This document shows, piece by piece, positions 10,158-19,776 of a stretch of 33,643 nucleotides of DNA; the first letter of the stretch is position 1, and every line of letters starts with the position of its first letter. The DNA is taken from the NCBI GenBank assembly GCA_002104905.1, contig MCFE01000816.1:1-33643 (forward strand). Reading direction: 5' to 3'. The notes under the pieces were generated by a model. That model was not told where the DNA came from and did no database searches. It saw only the letters and a program-made list of their open reading frames with translations. This stretch comes from Basidiobolus meristosporus CBS 931.73 (taxonomy: Eukaryota; Basidiobolomycota; Basidiobolomycetes; Basidiobolales; Basidiobolaceae). The position numbers and the translations under genes were made by a program.

Positions 10158-11415
10158 TTGGACTTGGCAAAGCCAACCCTGTGCTTACCAAGATCGTAAA
10201 TAGTATAGTAGGCCCTAAGAAATACATCACCAACGATCCAGAGTGGTCCGGCGGGGGCTGGGATGTCCATGCCCATGAAGCCAGAGACGCATTGGTTTTG
10301 AACTTTCAGAATGTACTGATCAGCAGAGAGTGTGAATGGTTTGCCACCAAATGTAAGCGTTAGGCTAGGCAAACTTGGGATTTTGCTACAATCCAATGTA
10401 TATTGGCCAGCGAAGTTCTTTTTGGCACCGAGCAGACTATTGATCAGCTCAGCCAAAGCAGAGGGAACCACCAGCAAAGAACTTCCGGTATCGATGGCTG
10501 CTCCAACGGGATCTAAGCCGATGTCATCATCGCCGAAAGCAGCAGCCTCAAGCTCCACCTCCCAGTAGCCCTTGCGAGTGACAGGCACCCAGTGGATCTT
10601 ACCGGAATAATGAGAGGGATTATAGCCACCGAGGACAAGCTCTCCTCCCTCATCTCCGGCCTCCGCGTTGTTCAGCCAGAAAGAAAAGATCGGTTTTTCG
10701 ATCAAGCGTTTGTCGACCATGTGGTAGAAGGGCGGGACAACACCCTTGACGGAGATTGTATCATAGCCCATTCCCATGATGCCGTCAAATCGGCCAAAAG
10801 CAAAAGCAAGACCTGGCTCTTTGACTGACTCGCCAAAATCGCATCGATCTATGGTGACATCGCCAACCCGGACGACGTCGTTGCTAATGATGCCTTCCAA
10901 ACTTCCGCTTCCGTAACGAATCGCAAACTGGGTCCCGTTTGCTTTGTAAGTGGAGCTTTGCTGGGAATTGAACCGAGTGTGGAAGAAACAGGCGATAGAT
11001 GTGCAGTGTGTCGAGGGCACCCACAGATTGGACGATCCAGTGTCAAAGACCACCTTGAAGGTTTGAGCCGGTGTCCCTATGCTAACTTCTCCGAAATATT
11101 GAGCATTCATGAAGTTGGAGATCGGGACTCCGTGCTTGGCTTTTCCGTGTTCATCGACTGGGATCAAAGACTGTTCACTCCGCTGACTGACCACTCCGAA
11201 GTATTTCTGGGCGGCGTAGTGTCCGGTTTGGGCATACCTGGTGAGTTTCTGCGCGGGACTTTCGTCCACCTTGTGAATCTTAACGCTGCAATGGAGTTAG
11301 ATGCTGGGGGAGGAGCGAGTGGAGGTGTGGCGGCGAATACTTACGTAGAAAATGCTGCAGCATGCTCGAGGGCAAGAAGCACAACAAAAAGAGATTTAAG
11401 GGCCAGCGATTTCAT
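10154..11415 (-). CDS. PEP4: Vacuolar pepsin-type aspartic protease (proteinase A)
   Basis: A1-family aspartic endopeptidase, expected to mature in the vacuole and activate other vacuolar hydrolases. Exon 1 is 11415-11345 and exon 2 is 11285-10154. The 59-nt intron (GTAAGT to GCAG) is joined in phase 2, giving 400 residues. Residues 1-20 form a secretion signal (SLFVVLLALEHAAA), followed by a propeptide up to about residue 74. Catalytic motifs are FDTGSSNLWV (Asp near 105) and AIDTGSSLLV (Asp near 289), with the flap YGSG Tyr near 148. The cysteine pairs of pepsins (CTSIAC; DCS...QC) are kept. The blocks KHGVP, NAQYF, STYKANGT and WIVGDVFLRAYYTIYD match fungal vacuolar proteinase A closely. 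A TATA box sits at 11480-11485. The open frame also extends upstream on this strand past 11415, but the signal peptide fixes the start at the ATG chosen. Confidence 0.93.
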
Positions 11416-11479
11416 TTGCAACTGAAAAATAGAGCAAGCTGGCGGAATGCAATGCGACATCACAGCGGGATTCCCAGGG

Positions 11480-11485
11480 TTTATA
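11480..11485 (-). promoter_or_regulatory. TATA box of vacuolar protease gene
   Basis: TATAAA on the minus strand, 65-70 bp upstream of the protease ATG at 11415. Confidence 0.5.
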
Positions 11486-13273
11486 TGGGAAATCTGGACG
11501 GTTGCGATCGCGCCAATGCAATGGGGTTGACAATATACTATTGTTAGAGCATGAAGTACTTCAGTAATCATGATCAAATAGCGACGCTTGCGAGCTCCTC
11601 TTCGCTGAGTATTCCACGAATAAGATCCCACCCCTTGCTCAGCTGGTCTTGATTGCGGTTGAACTACACGAGCTGAGCTGTAATCACCGGACTGAATTAT
11701 GAGGATCATAGCTGTTCATGATGTCCCCACACACAACATGGAAAGCGCGGCCACCAGTGCCTAGGTCTGAACACTGCGTGAATGAAGTAGCGGGAGAGTT
11801 CGTCGTGCTCAGCGGCATACATTCAGGACACACGAAGCCTCCTTACCAAACCCACGGACATGGGGGTTATTCGATCAGCGATAAGCCACCATAGGTGGTC
11901 GTTTGATGACATTGCCATCCGGCATAATTGGCCATTTTTGTGTTGACGATTGGCATAATCAATCAACTCACGGCATGAAATCCAGCCCCTCTGGAATAGC
12001 TCATTGCCTGGCAAATGTAGGGGCCTGTTATTTTGGGGATTATGAAGGTTGGCATTGGATATGTTTGGTATACCAATGGTTTCATAACCTATTCGGAGTA
12101 TACGCGTCATGTGAGACAGCCAGGTAGAGGGAGGGCGTGGTTGATGCAGCCCTAATCCAGGAAACACCGTCACTCCTGGTTGATCTCAAGTTTGCGACTA
12201 TTTGTTCATGGGTTGGCGCATTCATTCACCACCCATCATTACATAGGGCGTCTCGATATCTTTATTCCTGACAAAAGCAACTATTGGTGGGTATTGCGAA
12301 TAACCTCTAGCATACAATAATCAGCTCCTTGTAGAGCACAAGGCTTGAAGTGGGAAATAATAAAAGTGATTCCAGAGGGTGTAGATTAGAGCTCTGCCAC
12401 GGCAGCCCTTTTTTGTTGAAGCTGTTGGCTGTATACTATACTGGCCCCTTTTCTTCCTAATGAACGTGGGGACGCCAGGTCAGATGTTGTTTCGCATTTG
12501 GGATTCACAAAGACGAGCCCTCAGGCCCATAGGTACCATGCGTAATACACTGAAGGTTCAACTAGTAGTGCCCTGGTGCTATATGTCACAGCTCCTTGTG
12601 CGCTACCAAAGACCCGATACTTCTTCAGCCTAAATCTGATTTTTAAAGGCATACAGAGATAACTGTACAAGTTTGACAACACGGTTCTTTTGTGCTTGCC
12701 GTACGTTATGGCAGTGCACATCCACTCGTGGCCTGTATAGTGGAATCATTTGATGCTTTGCGATGATGCTCCCTCGTGTAATCCCCACCAAAGAGCCATG
12801 GGCCGTGCTGGGTGGATTTCTCCATGTCCCTCAATGCAAAAGTGGTGCTAGGGAACGTTTACACAATCGGCCTGATCTTTGAGGCCATGGGCACTTCTAT
12901 CATATCACTGGATCATCACGTTGCACAGCCTAGGTTCGATTAGCCTTCTGATACTTCCACTTCCCCTTGTGGCCATCCAAACCATTATGTGTACTCTTAA
13001 TGTGTCGATTGTTCCGGTATCCATAGAAAATATCGAGCTTCTGCATAATGATGCCGAAGAAAAGGGGTTAGGGAAACCTGTCACTTAAATGTCAAAATGA
13101 ATTTGGCTTTCGGTTAATTTACCTACGATTCATTGCCTATTCGTGATTATGCCCTGTATTGTCTAAAAGATAGCCCAATAATACGATTGCCTAGTACCTG
13201 AATTATATCAAAATTCCATCCTGCACTTTGCTCTCAACACAGGTACAGTCGTTCTGATAGCTTGAGGTGAACC
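11486..13273. other. Intergenic region between protease and YCII gene 1
   Basis: About 1.8 kb between divergently transcribed genes. I find no frame with a recognisable domain. Frames at 11823-12173 (-), 12521-12721 (-) and 12879-13088 (+) look like chance. It should contain the promoters of both flanking genes, but I see no clear TATA for the YCII gene. Confidence 0.45.
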
Positions 13274-13804
13274 ATGAACTGCTTCAGAATTAGAGCAATC
13301 TCCTCTGTAAAGAGTATATCACGCAGCGGTAAGCGCACTACTTGAACCTTCCTCTCGTTCGCCTGCTAATAACTCTCGCCAAACAGCTACCACCAAGGGC
13401 TTCTCTTCCTCTAGTGCAGGTAGATTTTTGAGCGAGATTACCCTTCCTTTGTTGCAGAAACCTCTAAACTTCCTCTCTCTTGAACAGCACATAAGCAGTA
13501 CCTGGTCATTGCTAAAGATTTCATTGATGCAGAGGCCATCTCTCGACGCCTGGCCACTCGAGAGGTGCATTTAGACCGCTGCAGAGAGTTGTATAAACAG
13601 AATAAAATACTGGTGGTGGGAGCCCTACGCTCTGATGATAGCGACTACGGAAAGATGTTGGGTTCGTGTCATATTTACGAGGCGAAGAATGTAGAGGAAG
13701 TCAAAAAGATCATTAGCCAAGACCCTTACATTGATGCCAGGGTCTGGGAAGATGTAAAGATAATTCCGCTCAAATTGGTCGACCTTTCTGAGGATGCTCA
13801 ATGA
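13274..13804 (+). CDS. YCII-domain protein, mitochondrial (paralogue 1)
   Basis: Small ferredoxin-like-fold protein of the YCII-related family, whose biochemical role is poorly defined. Exons 13274-13328, 13387-13419 and 13488-13804 join in phase 1 at both introns, giving 134 residues. The first 30 or so residues are rich in Arg and Ser without acidic residues (MNCFRIRAISSVKSISRS, then TTKGFSSSSA), a typical mitochondrial targeting peptide. The YCII domain follows: QYLVIAKDF, the REVHLDRCRELYKQNKIL helix with the conserved His, GSCHIYEAKNVEEVKKIISQDPYI, and the closing VWEDVKIIPLKLV. It converges with a paralogue at 14191-14698 that has the same architecture. Starting at a downstream in-frame Met would lose the domain's first strand, so the spliced start is preferred. 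Confidence 0.85.
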
Positions 13805-14190
13805 TACGTAGACGATGTTGGCTTGATCACCCATACCGCAGGTGAGTTTATCTTACGTTTACCTAGTCTCATGGAATACCTTGCAAGCCGTGCTGAACAA
13901 GTCCGATTTTGAATAGTCCTTGTATTTTTCACTAGACTTGGGCCATTTATTCTACACGACATATCCGGGAGATGGCAGTATACCTTACTCAATGAACATG
14001 TTTCTCCCTCCCTTCCAACGCCTTCGGAGAATAAACTTTCTATACCACATCACCGTATCATCATATCATCCAGCGTCTGCTGGCAAGTGGGATGGGCAGA
14101 TGAATCAGGTGAGGTCAGTGTGCGACAACGGTATTTATTTAAAAAGAGTGGCCAGGGTGGCTTGGTATACCACAGCAGAGCCAGGGAACT
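13805..14190. other. Intergenic region between convergent YCII genes
   Basis: The 3' flanks of two convergent genes. I see no further gene. Confidence 0.45.
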
Positions 14191-14698
14191 TCATTTCTTG
14201 AAAGGGAAGGCCAACTTCAGAGGATAGATTTCTATCTTGTCCCACACCTTGCCTTGGATGTAAGGATCCGCCGCCACCACCTTCTTCACCTCCTCTGCAT
14301 TTTCCGCTTCGAGGACGATGCAAGACCCTATCATTTTCCCACTCGCTCCCTCCTCGGAAAAGATCGCTCCCCCCGCCAGCAGACGCTCCTCATTGTACAG
14401 CTTTTGAGCACTCTCCAGATGTTTCTCTCGGACTGCCATACGGCGCGAAAGCGCCTCCTGGTCAGTAAAGTCCTTCGAGATAACCAAGAATTGGCCTGCG
14501 GCTAGATGGGATCAATCCGGGTTAGCAGCGATTCACGGAGAAGGCAAACAGCTGGCTTACCGGTAACCGAGGTAGAAAAACTTCTGGCAACTGGCAATTT
14601 GCCTGCATATGGGGAAAAGTTAGCTAAGCCGACAGAAGTCCTTCAGAGAATGGGTTGTTACCTAGGTGTGTAGCGGCTGCTTTCAGAGTGATTGACAT
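14191..14698 (-). CDS. YCII-domain protein, mitochondrial (paralogue 2)
   Basis: Second member of the YCII pair, with the same predicted fold and location. Exons on the minus strand are 14698-14662, 14602-14561 and 14501-14191. Both introns are phase 1 (GTAACA...GCAG and GTAAGC...CTAG), giving 129 residues. The presequence MSITLKAAATHLGKLPVARS plus FSTSVT ends in a typical R-x-F-S mitochondrial cleavage context. The domain shows QFLVISKDFTDQEALSRRMAVREKHLESAQKLYNEERLL in its first half, then GKMIGSCIVLEAENAEEVKKVVAADPYI and VWDKIEIYPLKLAF. It is clearly homologous to the convergent gene at 13274, but diverged enough (about half of residues differ by eye) to be an old duplication. Confidence 0.88.
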
Positions 14699-15511
14699 AT
14701 TCGCAAACTTCGGTTGAGTGCGGGGTGAAGGCGACTGCTAACTATGCGGTGGACTTTAAGCAATAGAAAACGAGGGTGGACTCCAGGAATTGCGTAGTAT
14801 CGGTGGGAAAATTAGCCCTTTGGCATGAAATCCCATCGGAATTGGTAGTTAAGGCAAATGATAGGAAACATTCCCGTGCACAGAGATCCCAGCCAGTTAG
14901 TTATTGGATGTCTTTGCCCTAGCCGTTGAATAGCCATGCAGATGATTCTCCAGCTTGATCACCCGGTCACGCTGTTCTACTGGATATCCATAGGGCTACC
15001 AGGGGTGCGTATGGTAAGGCAGACACCCAAATCAGGTGGCTCAAAGGCCAGATCCTCATCCAGCAAATATTGATTTGCATGACCTACTTCACTTGGCTAT
15101 ACACTGTGTGATGCAAAGCAAGTAGTTGGCAGAATATCCCGCGTTACGACCAGAGTGTGGGGGTGCTGCGGGCATAGCATGGCATGTTTCCAGATCTGTG
15201 TTTGCTGGTGCGCGTAGCTGTTGGGCTTATGGATTGAAACAGGATGGGCAGTGAACGCCTCACCTTACGCAAGTGGAGACCACGGTCGCCGCCGGCTTTT
15301 TTTATATTGATATTATGGGAAATCTGGGTCTGAGATCCGCAGATTTATCGGATTTCGTCTAAAACCAAGTTGTCAGAGGACTAGGTTCACGGTATTAAAT
15401 TGGGCTGATAGGATTCATCACAAGCCAATTCTCCACCGTGGTTAGGGTTATCCTTTTCACCAAGTCTCTACCATTAAGCGTGCATATCCTGGGCAGCCGA
15501 GCGTACTAGAT
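14699..15511. other. Divergent promoter region, YCII gene 2 / NC2-alpha
   Basis: About 0.8 kb between divergent genes. I see no coding frame. A TATA-like stretch (TTTTATATTGATATT) lies around 15299-15315. An additional 5' exon of NC2-alpha could lie here. Confidence 0.4.
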
Positions 15512-16111
15512 ATGCGAAAGAAATACAAAACCAAGTTTCCGGTGGTAAGAGGATTCTCGTTGGGCCTTGCGTGCTCCGACAACAATCTGATGCTTCTGTT
15601 TCCTTGAAGGCACGAATCAAAAAGATCATGCAGATGGACGAAGATGTGGGGAAAATGGCACAAGCAACTCCAGTATTGATATGTATGCTGTTACTCTTGA
15701 GCGGGCGGAACTCGGCTTCCACTGCGTGTGTCTAGTCGCTTACTTTGATTTTGCACCTAGCGAAGGCTCTGGAGTTATTTATGCAATCACTCATCGATGC
15801 CGCTTGTAGCGAAACACGTTCCCGAAATGCCAAGAAGCTCTCAGTTGCCCATTTGTAACAAGACTTTTACTTCGGTTTATATGTCACTTCCTTTAACCTG
15901 TGCTATTGAAATCAGAAAAAAATGTGTCTTGAACACAGAGCAATTCGACTTCCTGCGTGACGTCGTTGCTAATGTGCCGGACCCCTCAGACAAGGCTGAA
16001 GGCGAGGTAGAGTCAGCGCCCAATCATCGGGACAGCTCTCCAAAGCCAGAGCCCAGCTCTAGCAGGGGCCGGGGCAGAGGCCGCGGGAGAGGAAGAGGCC
16101 GCCGACGGTAA
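15512..16111 (+). CDS. BUR6: Negative cofactor 2 alpha (DRAP1/Bur6-like histone-fold protein)
   Basis: Histone-fold subunit of NC2, which dimerises with NC2-beta, binds TBP on DNA and blocks TFIIA/TFIIB entry. Exons are 15512-15544, 15610-15682, 15761-15854 and 15916-16111, all GT-AG and frame-consistent, giving 131 residues. The conserved core is complete: KTKFPVARIKKIMQMDEDVG, KMAQATPVLISKALELFMQSLI, then the C-terminal helix ending in AHLKKCVLNTEQFDFLRDVVANVPDP. The tail is an acidic Ser/Pro linker followed by RG repeats (SRGRGRGRGRGRGRRR), typical of nucleic-acid-binding tails. The N-terminus before the core is only six residues, shorter than most filamentous-fungal NC2-alpha proteins. 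The frame is open upstream of 15512 back to about 15447, so a further 5' exon or an earlier start is possible. Confidence 0.9.
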
Positions 16112-17129
16112 CATAGTAACTTAGTGGCCTGTGTACTACACGAAGCTTACTCTGCCATTTCCTTCTGTAGAAACACAAACGAAGAATCTGACTGAATCCC
16201 TGCCTACGTGCAATTCGCCTCAAACTAGCCATTTGGTTGATACGTAAGATGTTGAATTGATGTTTAGAATTATGTAGGTAGATTGCATCCCTCGCACTTA
16301 AGTTTCTTTTTTGTTCTCCCCTCTCGTCTAAACATATGAGGTTTGTACATTCCTGAGTATGTTTTTGCTGCCCGTAGTGTTGGGATGTGGTCAATGCTCC
16401 AGCTCAACTAGCTGCCGTGTACCATCTTCTCGAATTTATTTTGACATTTTCAGTATTGCCCTGCCAATCTAGTCTTGACAATACGACCATGTTAATTCGC
16501 AATATCAATTATCCTGTTAGCTTCGTTTGAAGTATTCAATTTCTATGAAATACAAATCACATCGAAGGTGTCCCTTAGGGCTGGTAAATCATTCCATCTT
16601 TTCTGGACCATTGATGATGGCAAGTGGCGAAGTGGGCGTCGAATCTTGATGACGTCGGGAAGAATGAAGCGAATGGTAACAGCGTATTGGAAGTAATACA
16701 ACTATATGGGCAATGTGCATATGTTGAGAAATACGATATTGAAGGGTAATACATAGTTCCCCCAAAATCAAGAAGCTTTTGTGGGATAAATCACTCACAA
16801 CCATCTTTGTGTCTGTTGCATATGATTAGCACCCAATTCATCATATATTTGATTTCTCCCACTGTGAGATTGATGCCTAAATTCATTTCTCATAATTTAC
16901 ACTATTTTTTGAAGTTGTGGGAATGCTGGAAGTTGCCAAAAAGTTCAAGTACACCCAGAAGGTCCCAGCGTTTCAGACAGCTTCCTGTGATATTTCACCA
17001 AATATTCTTAGCGACACTTTTGCATTGAAAATTTCCACAGGGAATACATATATCAATCCAAAAAAACCACAGTTTTCTCTGGATACTCCGCCTTATGGAA
17101 AGGAAATCAAGGACCAACGGAATGCCAGC

Positions 17130-17222
17130 ATAATGTTGTAAATCTTGTAATTACACCAAAATATTTCATTGACTTGGTCACCTAGATCATAGTCTACTAA
17201 TCTTAGAGTATTTTGCCCAAAC
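17130..17222 (+). repeat. Dispersed repeat relic related to subtelomeric sequence
   Basis: The shared order of blocks is GTTGTAAA, TTGTAATT, CACC, AAATATT, AGATCAT, CTAC and AATCTTAG. The same series occurs at 27005-27090, directly inside the telomeric retroelement array. Identity is about 75 percent by eye. Confidence 0.5.
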
Positions 17223-19731
17223 TCCTTGTTGGGATTTGCCTCGAATATTTTACCAAAATGTCAGGTACCCAGGATATGAAAAATTGTCAAGTTGCCCAAA
17301 GACCCCCAAACTTTGCACCCATGTTCTTAGGGCCTTCCTACGCACTTTTCATGTGCTTGTTTTGCCTAAGCCATGCAAAAGTATAAATAGCACTTTTACA
17401 TTCAATAAATCTTCAGGTGAAAAGCACCATCAACTTCGGCAATCATATCTAATATCTCCAAGACTTTTAGAACACAACCACTAGAAAGAAATTCCATTTT
17501 CCTTAAAGTTGCCACGCTTAATAGCTGAAGTTCTACCCTGCTTAAGGATCAGTAGATATATCCCATAGAAAGTGTTGCACCTGAGTAATTGCTGCCTAAT
17601 ATGGTAGCAGACAGCTCACTGACTCCAGAAATGTTCACACTTCAAATATTGACTGAAAATTACCAGAAGAACACCAGCAGTGGATCATAGGAGTACCAGC
17701 AAATGCCAGTAGGGTGCCATATGAAATCCGAGCTTGGTACTTCTCACAGGATCTATATCACTTATGAGCACCATTACTTTCAATCAGCAGTTTCGAGTTG
17801 AGTTTTTCCTGGATTTTTGTCAGCATTCACACCGTTTCAATTTGGACTAGTAGTAGTATTTCAACCAGAGTTGAACCATACACATTGTATTACTCATAAT
17901 GCCTCAGAGATCTGGGAGCTAAGCTTCATACTTTGACAGGGAATAGCATATACTATGGTCTGTATATTGCCTGTAGTGCTGTGCTTAGATATGAACACTA
18001 GTCCTCATTGGAAGTTGCTTTCTTCTCTGGACTCTAAAGAATACTAGTCTTGTGAGTGTTGAACTAGATCTATTGGTGATGATTTTAACAGCTATTGAGA
18101 TATATGATGTTATTACTGAAAGCCATTGGTCTTCAATATTGAATCACCATCCTGACTACTATAGAAAGTATGGACAGCAAGCTAATTAGAGTTGGCCTTG
18201 GAAGTACAAAGTAAATGAAATCATCGTCTATAAAAGCAGTGGGATAGTGTGCTCAAATATAGGTTCTTTATGAACTTCGATAGATTTTGTTTCGAGATTC
18301 CAATAAATCCGAAGAATTGACAAGTTGATTTACTTGGTACAGAAGTGGGACTGTAAATCTCAAGACAGCAAATAAGAGTAATATGGAGAGGCAACTTTCT
18401 ACGATCTCCAACAGTAGTTATTTCTGGGTTGATTATGCAGGATTGATGACAATATCTGATAGTGTGGACCAATCCAACAAAAACACTAGACCTGAAATTA
18501 TACCACATAAATAACTAGACGCCATGCTACCTTTTTGCAACTTCTTGTGCATAAATTGACTCTGAACTTGGCAGATTAGAAACCTACCGCAAAGCAATAT
18601 TAGATCAGCCTTTGCAATCGCTTTTGATGTAGAGCCAGGAGATCGCGCGAGTTTATCAAGTATGCGCATAAACATTATGAAACTTCGGTACACAGCTCTG
18701 TCATGAAATTTTTTGGATAGTATCCTGCTATTTCTAGATCCCCGACTTCGACCACATTTACCAGGCCTCAACTCTATAACAAGCGAAGAAGTTTATTGGA
18801 AATTCACTGTTACGCCGCGTTTACTCAATGAACCTACGTAGGAAACACACTCACCGTTCATACTTGAATCAAATCCAGGCTCTCCTGTCCATCTGCTTCA
18901 GAGGCAAGTTATCAAGGGAGATGCAAATGGATAGAGAGAAACCAACAAGCGCAACAGGAGCCGCTTCCAGAAATCCACTGCCTGTTCCTGGTATCACATG
19001 AGCTATTTACGAATAATCGAGTTCACAATATAAATGGATCGGGGAAGGAAAGTCATACCAGTGGAAATGTGATTCCAGCCATTTGATGCGCCTATTTATT
19101 GATCCAAGTGGAGCCCGGAAAATGCTGAGGTTTCCTTAGCTGACTTGAAGGCGACGCCCATAACCTAGTCACTATAAAATCCGACCCTCCCAGCAAATCC
19201 AAAGAGACCACGCCTGATCGTGAGCGATTACGGCTATGGACTCCCGTTTGTTTCCGACAAACCTTCCACTTCCTTTTGTATGCACCCATCTGAAGAACAG
19301 AGCAACCTGGGTTTGTTGATGCCGCGTGCTCTGCGGCAGAAGCACCAGGCCCGCGAAGCATCAAAGGCCGAGGTTGAATAGCATATAGGGAATTGCTCTT
19401 CGTCACTAGCCGCACCTGCATCCACGAATGCCATCCGGCGGTACCTTGCACAATGGCCAAAGCTTTGTAAAATGCTTGTCTGATCTCAATCCCGAGTATT
19501 CTGAGATTGGCGGGGCACCGTGCTAAACGGCCATTCTAACCGCATCAAAATCGGGGAAATTCCGGAATCTCATGGGTGAAACCCGAGCAGCAGAATGGCC
19601 CAAAAATCGATGGCCGTTGGATGACTCTATCATGTTTGTTGATTCAATAGGTCTGAACCAGTAATGAATATTCTGCAGATGTGGGGCTTCTAAGGTACTG
19701 GGAATCCGGTGACGTGGCCGGCCATGGAAGA

Positions 19732-19738
19732 TATAAAA
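19732..19738 (+). promoter_or_regulatory. TATA box of P450-reductase fusion gene
   Basis: TATAAAA lies 39-45 bp upstream of the ATG at 19777. This argues against upstream in-frame initiation near 19681. Confidence 0.5.
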
Positions 19739-19776
19739 CCGCCCAAAGGGCTGCAGCTGCATATCAATCTATAACC

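Larger units (their letters stand above)
16112..19776. other. AT-rich gene-poor block
   Basis: About 3.7 kb with no supportable gene. From about 16800 to 18800 the sequence is AT-rich, and its frames (for example 16917-17141 and 18433-18771 minus) match nothing I know. Positions 17130-17222 resemble the innermost sequence of the subtelomeric array at 27005-27090, which suggests decayed repeat DNA. The last hundred bases are the P450 promoter. Confidence 0.45.

Noticed and set aside
15440-15452. GTTAGGGTTA as an interstitial telomere
   Set aside because: A single short match in a promoter region without flanking element junctions; chance is likely.
16917-17141. Possible transposase fragment in the AT-rich block
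   Set aside because: No catalytic motif or terminal repeats visible, and the frame matches no transposase family I know.
18433-18771. Minus-strand 112-codon frame as a gene
   Set aside because: No recognisable domain, located in AT-rich DNA without splice or promoter support.
19681-19776. In-frame upstream extension of the P450 fusion
   Set aside because: A TATA box lies within it at 19732, and the extra residues match no targeting or domain pattern.
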